Assembly (NCBI GenBank): GCA_023150055.1
Contig: JAKLLP010000049.1
Span: 1-10,275, forward strand
Reading direction: 5' to 3'
Length of the DNA stretch: 10,275 bases
From: Gammaproteobacteria bacterium
GTDB taxonomy: Bacteria > Pseudomonadota > Gammaproteobacteria > Steroidobacterales > GCA-2729495
Position 1 is the stretch's first letter; the number at the start of each line of letters is the position of its first letter. Positions 6,811-10,275 of the stretch are shown here, piece after piece. A program made the position numbers and the translations under genes. Below the pieces are notes generated by a model, which searched no databases, had not been told where the DNA came from, and was given only the letters and a program-made list of their open reading frames with translations.

Positions 6811-7818
6811 TTATTGCGGAGCGGTGAGACCTTCCGAGAAGAACACCCGGCGCTGGTCGTCGATGACAACCGCCTCGTAGCCGTCGAGCGACTCGACGAT
6901 CTCGAGTCCCTTCTGCGCACCGAGGATGAACACCGTCTTGGTGAGGCCCTCGGTCATCACCGCGTCGGGTCCAACAATGGTCACGCTGCGCACGCCGCGC
7001 GCCGAGTCACCGGTGCGCGGATCGAGGATATGGTGATAGCGCACGCCGTCCTCATCGAAATAGCGCTCGTAGTCACCCGAGGTGGAAATCGCTTCGTCCT
7101 CGAGCGACAGGCTGGTGACGAGCTTCCGGGCATCATCCGGATCGCGAATGCCGACCACCCAGGGACGGCCGCGGCGGTCGCCGAGGAGCCGCGTGTCCCC
7201 GCCTGCAGAGGCGAGCGCATGCTCCACCCCGGCTTCGCGAAGCAGTCCGATCACCCGCTCCACGGAGTAGCCCTTGGCGATGCCGCCGAGATTGATGCGC
7301 GTACCTGGCGTCGCGAAGCGAATCGTGCGCCCGGTGGGCTCCAGCACGATATGGCGATAGTCGATCTGCGCGAGGTTCGCGTCGATCTCCGCCGGTGACG
7401 GGCGCTGGCGGCCGCGAAAATCGTAGAAGCGCCCGACGCTCTCGTAAGTGATGTCGAAGGCCCCGCCCGAGAGGCGCGACATCGCGATCGAGCGTTCGAC
7501 GAGGTCATAGAACTCGCTGCTGACCGGCACGGCCTGCGCAGCGGCGCGGGCGTTCACGCGGGAGATCTCCGAGTCGTCCCGGTAGGTGCTCATGGCCGCC
7601 TCGATGCGATCGAACTCGGCCATGGCGGCCGCGATCAGGCGGCGCGCCTCGGGCTCGCTCTCGTGCCACAGGCGCACCTCCATGCGGGTGCCCATCTTGG
7701 CGGCCTCTTCGCTGAACCACCCGGCGAGACCCACCTGCCAGCCGCCGCAACCGAGCAGCAGCAGGAGGAACCTGAGCGCAAGCCGCGGCGCGGTATTCTG
7801 AAGCGGTTTCTTGAACAT
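6811..7818 (-). CDS. apbE: FAD:protein FMN transferase (ApbE family)
   Basis: This enzyme would transfer FMN from FAD onto a threonine or serine of exported target proteins. The 335-residue length is normal. The N-terminus is a basic, Leu-rich signal ending in LLLLGCGG, so it may be a lipoprotein, as ApbE often is. Family motifs appear in order: KMGTRMEV, STYRDDSEIS, GGAFDIT, NLGGIAKGYS, ASAGGD, ISTSGDYERYF and HHILDPRTG. The last metal-site block is unusual. Where Escherichia coli ApbE has ADAWDTGL, this protein has TEGLTKTV, so the metal-binding Asp is Glu and the Thr four residues on is Lys. The gene lies 84 bases after the DUF3570 gene. No protein in the window shows the usual flavinylation motif, so its target must lie elsewhere or the enzyme may be modified in function. 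Confidence 0.93.
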   Translation of the reverse strand: MFKKPLQNTAPRLALRFLLLLLGCGGWQVGLAGWFSEEAAKMGTRMEVRLWHESEPEARRLIAAAMAEFDRIEAAMSTYRDDSEISRVNARAAAQAVPVSSEFYDLVERSIAMSRLSGGAFDITYESVGRFYDFRGRQRPSPAEIDANLAQIDYRHIVLEPTGRTIRFATPGTRINLGGIAKGYSVERVIGLLREAGVEHALASAGGDTRLLGDRRGRPWVVGIRDPDDARKLVTSLSLEDEAISTSGDYERYFDEDGVRYHHILDPRTGDSARGVRSVTIVGPDAVMTEGLTKTVFILGAQKGLEIVESLDGYEAVVIDDQRRVFFSEGLTAPQ

Positions 7819-7883
7819 GCCGATTGCGTCCGTCGCTCCGTGGCAACGACACGCATTCTATGCGCACCGAGGAGCGTCTGGCA

Positions 7884-7900
7884 GCAGCCGGAACGGCTGC
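7884..7900 (-). other. Intergenic hairpin after the DUF3570 gene
   Basis: GCAGCCG and CGGCTGC form a perfect 7-bp stem with a 3-base loop, two bases after the DUF3570 stop codon. There is no following U-run, so it is not a standard terminator; it could stabilise or attenuate the transcript between DUF3570 and ApbE. Confidence 0.4.
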
Positions 7901-7902
7901 GC

Positions 7903-9045
7903 TCAGAACCAGGCGCTGAAGAAAAGCTGCAACACGTCGGCGGAAAAGTCGTACAGGGGCTCCGTGCCCGGCACGCCGCCGGCACGGACGTCGCGGAAAT
8001 CGTCGTAGTCGAACATGATGTGGTCCCAGATGAAGTTCACCGCCCCACGCTCGACGAACCCGCCTATGTCGAGCGGGACTTCGTAGCCGACGCCGAAACG
8101 CAGGCTGTGGCTCGTGAAGGTACTGAGCTCCTTGTCGCGGGCGAGAAAATTCTGCGCGTCCCGGAAGGGAAACAGGTCGCTGTAGAAATCCGCCGCGTTC
8201 TGGGTGTAATAGCGGTAGCCGATCTCGTAGGTAAAAGGCCCGCGCGGGTGCGTGTAGCCGATCTCCACGGTCGAGGCATCGATGCCCCAGCTGTCGTCGA
8301 AGTAACGGTAGCCGCCGGAAATCGCCGCCCGATGGGGCAGGAAGTAACGCCCCCGGAGCGCCACGGCGTTGCTGTCCCGGGTGCGGGGGTAGACCTCGTC
8401 CTGGTAGCTGAAACCGAGGGGATTTCCAGGATCGAGATAGCGCACCCGCCGGTACGGATTGTTGAGAAAGCCCTCGTCGGCGATGGCCTCGTAGTCGAAC
8501 GTGACCAGCAGGTTCCGCGTCACGACCTGCGACAACCCGAGGCGGTAGCGCCAGTGACCGGCCTCCTCGCTGAAGTCCGAACCACGCTTGCCGACATCGT
8601 CCGACCCGCGCGTGTAGCCGAGCGTCACGGTCGTGAGGCCGCCGAAGATTTCCTGGCTGATACCGAGGTTCAGCGTGTCGGCATCGTAGTCATCCTCGTC
8701 GCTGCGTGTCACGGCGAGCCCCATGATCGTGTCACCGCGCAGGTAGTCCACGCCGAGGCTCGTCTCGGTGCGGTCTTCCGAGTACTCGCTCGCCTGGGTG
8801 ATGACATCGATCGAGGCGCTGCTCACCGAGTCGATGTAGAAGTTGCCGGAGAGCGATACGCTCTGCCCGACGCTCTTGCGCACCAGGATGGAGGGACCGT
8901 CGATCTCCACGCCGCCACCGTCGTAGTAGTGATAGAGCACGTCGGCGCGGTCCTCCGGCAGCACGCCGGCCGTGGCGACGAGCGATCCCACGAAGGGCCC
9001 GAGGGCGAGCAGGCCGGCCAGAGCGGCGACCCTCCACCTCACCAC
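7903..9045 (-). CDS. DUF3570 outer-membrane beta-barrel protein
   Basis: This is a predicted outer-membrane barrel of the DUF3570 family with about 380 residues. The mature part opens with GVLPEDRADVLYHYYDGGG, then GPSILVRK and SVSSASIDVITQASEY, which I recognise as the family signature. It continues as alternating beta strands (TETSLGVDYLRGD, TTVTLGYTRGS, VALRGRYFLPHRAA, YEIGYRYYTQNAADFYSDLFPF), carries LNNPYRRVRYLDP in the middle, and ends in a terminal Phe as outer-membrane proteins do. The start is uncertain. The frame is open back to 9348, across an inverted repeat, but the only good signal peptide (VVRWRVAALAGLLALG onward) suggests a GTG start at 9045 or 9042 with a weak ribosome site. 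From memory the family often neighbours DUF4266 lipoproteins, TlpA-like thioredoxins and ApbE, as here. Function unknown. Confidence 0.87.
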   Translation of the reverse strand: MVRWRVAALAGLLALGPFVGSLVATAGVLPEDRADVLYHYYDGGGVEIDGPSILVRKSVGQSVSLSGNFYIDSVSSASIDVITQASEYSEDRTETSLGVDYLRGDTIMGLAVTRSDEDDYDADTLNLGISQEIFGGLTTVTLGYTRGSDDVGKRGSDFSEEAGHWRYRLGLSQVVTRNLLVTFDYEAIADEGFLNNPYRRVRYLDPGNPLGFSYQDEVYPRTRDSNAVALRGRYFLPHRAAISGGYRYFDDSWGIDASTVEIGYTHPRGPFTYEIGYRYYTQNAADFYSDLFPFRDAQNFLARDKELSTFTSHSLRFGVGYEVPLDIGGFVERGAVNFIWDHIMFDYDDFRDVRAGGVPGTEPLYDFSADVLQLFFSAWF

Positions 9046-9334
9046 AGCACACGCTGCTGCCGTGAAGCCCGGCAGGCCGGACGTAGATGACGCGGCGCAG
9101 GGACGCTCGCTACGGGCATCCCTGCCCTGCGCTTGCTCGGGTTCCGCCGACGCTCCGCGTCCTGCTCCGCTGGCTCCACACGCCCTGCGCCGCGTCATCC
9201 CCGTCCGCTCATCAAGAGCGGCGACCCGACGTGACGGCGCATGAGAATACCGGGCCAGCAAGGCCAGCACCCGCGTAAGCACATCAGTCAGCATCGGCCG
9301 TATGCGACTCACCGTGTCTACTCCAGCACCCGAC
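9046..9334. other. Gap between DUF4266 and DUF3570 genes
   Basis: About 290 bases separate two genes that I would expect to be close together. Most of the half nearer DUF3570 is an inverted-repeat element (9078-9207). The other part (9208-9334) shows no recognised gene. It does read open on the minus strand in the DUF3570 frame, with a possible GTG start near 9312 and GGAG eight bases upstream; the encoded peptide (including MLTDVLTRVLALLARY) has no resemblance I recognise. Confidence 0.4.
9078..9207. repeat. Long imperfect inverted repeat (MITE-like or RNA)
   Basis: The arms at 9078-9102 and 9183-9207 are 25 bases each and complementary at 23 positions, with a perfect 17-base core (GATGACGCGGCGCAGGG at 9086-9102). 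The 80-base interior contains a third partial copy, CCCTGCGC at 9125-9132, that can also pair with the left arm. The form fits a small non-autonomous mobile element or an intergenic repeat that folds as RNA. The interior resembles intergenic repeats I recall from high-GC gammaproteobacteria, but copy number cannot be judged here. No transposase or clear target duplication is seen. Confidence 0.6.
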
Positions 9335-9568
9335 TCAGTTGCAGCCACAGCCGCCGCCGGCGCCGCCGGCAGCGCCGCGCGCCGCCTCGCGGGCCTCGTG
9401 CACGTGGTTCAAGTACGAGGAGGACACCGGGTGGCGATTTGGATTCATGATCGGGTCGGCCATGCGATCCCGCTCGTAGGGCTTGACCCAAGGCTCCACC
9501 GCGCAGCCGCCGAGCGCGGCCAGCGCGGCGAGCGCCGACAACAAGACCAGCATGCTGCGGGGCTTCAT
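9335..9568 (-). CDS. DUF4266 lipoprotein with C-terminal CGC
   Basis: This 77-residue lipoprotein has a basic start, a Leu/Ala-rich core and the lipobox LGGC (Cys22). The short mature part has the DUF4266 pattern: PWVKPYERDRMADPIM, then a Ser/Tyr/His segment (SYLNHVHEAREAA), and a glycine-rich tail ending GGGCGCN with two cysteines in a CxC arrangement. The ATG has GGGAG five bases upstream and overlaps the thioredoxin stop as ATGA, so translation is coupled. From memory DUF4266 genes usually sit beside DUF3570 genes. The tail cysteines could be the thiol substrate of the neighbouring thioredoxin or a metal site; this is inference. Confidence 0.88.
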   Translation of the reverse strand: MKPRSMLVLLSALAALAALGGCAVEPWVKPYERDRMADPIMNPNRHPVSSSYLNHVHEAREAARGAAGGAGGGCGCN

Positions 9569-10089
9569 GATTGCTCCCGGATCAGGCTGCGGATCTGGTC
9601 CTGGTACACGTTCTCGGTTCCCGGCGTGTAGCCGTAGTGCACGTAGCGCACGCGCCCCTGCCGGTCGACGATGACCGTGCTCGGCATCGCGCTCACGTCG
9701 AACAGGCGGCTCACCTCGTTGCCGCGGTCGAACAGGACCGGGAAACTGACCGGCGTCTGCTCGAGCCAGCGCAGCGCGCCATCGCTGTCCTCCTCCACGT
9801 TGACGGCGAGCAGCGTGAACCCGAGCGGCCGGTAACGCTGGTAGATCTGCTCGAGCAGCGGCATCTCCTTGCGGCAGGGCCCGCACCATGTCGCCCAGAA
9901 GTTGATGAGCACGACCTCGCCCCGGAGGCCGGCAAGACTCATCTCCCCGCCCGCACGCTCCGGCAGCGTGAAATCCGGCGCCGGCGCCGCCGGGACCGGG
10001 CCCGCCGGCGCGCTGAACGGCAGCGCGACGAGCAACGCCGCAGCGGTGCCCACCAGCGCCTGCATGAACCTTCTCGCTTGTCGCGTCAC
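9565..10089 (-). CDS. TlpA-like periplasmic thioredoxin (CGPC)
   Basis: This secreted thiol-disulfide oxidoreductase has 174 residues. Residues 1-29 form a signal peptide (TRQARRFMQ, then an Ala/Leu-rich core, cut near SAPAGP). The mature part starts APDFTLPERAGG and has the active site WATWCGPC (Cys69 and Cys72), a beta strand LLAVNVEED and the cis-proline in SAMPSTVIVDRQGR (Pro136), as in TlpA/ResA proteins. The start is GTG at 10089, chosen because AGGAGG lies five bases upstream; the frame is open further upstream but that part overlaps the barrel gene and looks non-coding. It follows the barrel gene by 10 bases and overlaps DUF4266 by 4. Confidence 0.93.
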   Translation of the reverse strand: MTRQARRFMQALVGTAAALLVALPFSAPAGPVPAAPAPDFTLPERAGGEMSLAGLRGEVVLINFWATWCGPCRKEMPLLEQIYQRYRPLGFTLLAVNVEEDSDGALRWLEQTPVSFPVLFDRGNEVSRLFDVSAMPSTVIVDRQGRVRYVHYGYTPGTENVYQDQIRSLIREQS

Positions 10090-10094
10090 GTCCG

Positions 10095-10100
10095 CCTCCT
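10095..10100 (-). promoter_or_regulatory. Ribosome-binding site for the CGPC thioredoxin
   Basis: A full AGGAGG on the minus strand sits five bases before the GTG start at 10089 and touches the stop codon of the barrel gene. It fixes the non-ATG start of the thioredoxin. Confidence 0.7.
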
Positions 10101-10275
10101 CAGAAAAACCACGTCCCACCCAGCGTGAACTCGATGTTGTGCGTGGTCTTGTCCTCGCCCGTAATGTCGATGTCGAGCATGTGGTCACGCACGGTGAAAT
10201 GCAGCGCGATCGAGTCGGTGGCGAGCACCCGGTAACCGGCCCCATAAGTCACGGTGAAGAAATCGTCGTCGGCAA
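10100..10275 (-). CDS. Outer-membrane beta-barrel protein, C-terminus (partial)
   Basis: Only the last 57 residues are in the window; the gene continues past 10275. They read as amphipathic beta strands (FFTVTYGAGYRVL, IALHFTVRDHMLDI, THNIEFTLGGTWFF) and end in an aromatic Trp-Phe-Phe, the usual C-terminal signal for outer-membrane insertion. The TYGAGYRVLATDSIALHF segment recalls the small outer-membrane barrel family found in myxobacteria and some gammaproteobacteria, where it is linked with gliding-type loci. This is from memory and not checked. It lies 10 bases upstream of the CGPC thioredoxin gene and was not visible as a long reading frame because it is truncated. Confidence 0.75.
   Translation of the reverse strand, partial: ADDDFFTVTYGAGYRVLATDSIALHFTVRDHMLDIDITGEDKTTHNIEFTLGGTWFF

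Noticed and set aside
7835..7870. TAGAAT as a possible -10 box upstream of ApbE (minus strand)
   Set aside because: There is no acceptable -35 box at 16-18 bases, so it is not supported as a promoter.
9569..9889. Upstream extension of DUF4266 to 9889
   Set aside because: It overlaps the thioredoxin in another frame; the ATG at 9568 has a strong ribosome site and starts a normal lipoprotein signal.
10090..10245. N-terminal extension of the CGPC thioredoxin to 10245
   Set aside because: It overlaps the end of the barrel gene, looks non-coding, and the GTG at 10089 has an ideal ribosome site followed by a signal peptide.
1..10275. CRISPR array, tRNA, rRNA or transposase gene
   Set aside because: No regularly spaced repeats, no tRNA-like cloverleaf or rRNA sequence and no transposase motif were seen on either strand.

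Overview
The window is GC-rich and almost wholly coding, and every supportable gene lies on the minus strand, so transcription runs from high to low coordinates. A class I cyclic-di-GMP riboswitch, a gammaproteobacteria-type REP hairpin, and lipoproteins and outer-membrane barrels of families I associate with Gram-negative bacteria suggest a high-GC gammaproteobacterium or close relative. This is inference; no marker gene is present.

Upstream module (10275 down to 6811). It begins with the C-terminus of an outer-membrane beta-barrel protein cut by the window edge. Next come a secreted TlpA-like thioredoxin (GTG start) and a tiny DUF4266 lipoprotein ending in a Cys-Gly-Cys tail. A roughly 290-base gap follows, holding a long imperfect inverted repeat. 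Then come a DUF3570 outer-membrane protein and an ApbE-type FAD:protein FMN transferase with altered metal-site residues. This grouping of families looks like a periplasmic/outer-membrane redox or protein-maturation module.

Regulatory gap (6461-6810). Between the ApbE gene and the next operon lie a REP-like palindrome, a stretch of small repeats, and a clear cyclic-di-GMP-I (GEMM-I) riboswitch aptamer read on the minus strand at 6535-6633. A perfect hairpin follows directly after the aptamer.

Downstream module (6460 down to 1). The riboswitch leads into a second TlpA-like thioredoxin, a small secreted protein with a coiled coil and a PEGA-like beta domain, a 629-residue TPR/coiled-coil protein, a 934-residue TPR solenoid and a TPR lipoprotein. 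A further gene begins at base 30 and leaves the window. The last four genes are joined by overlaps of 4 to 20 bases or a 3-base gap, as in a translationally coupled operon.

Taken together, this is an envelope machine whose scaffold part (TPR proteins plus an outer-membrane barrel) recalls the Agl/Glt gliding-type complexes of myxobacteria and their poorly characterised gammaproteobacterial relatives. It is linked to a thiol/flavin maturation set and placed under second-messenger control by a riboswitch. The function of the machine is not known from this sequence; the riboswitch and the gene set are the strongest observations.
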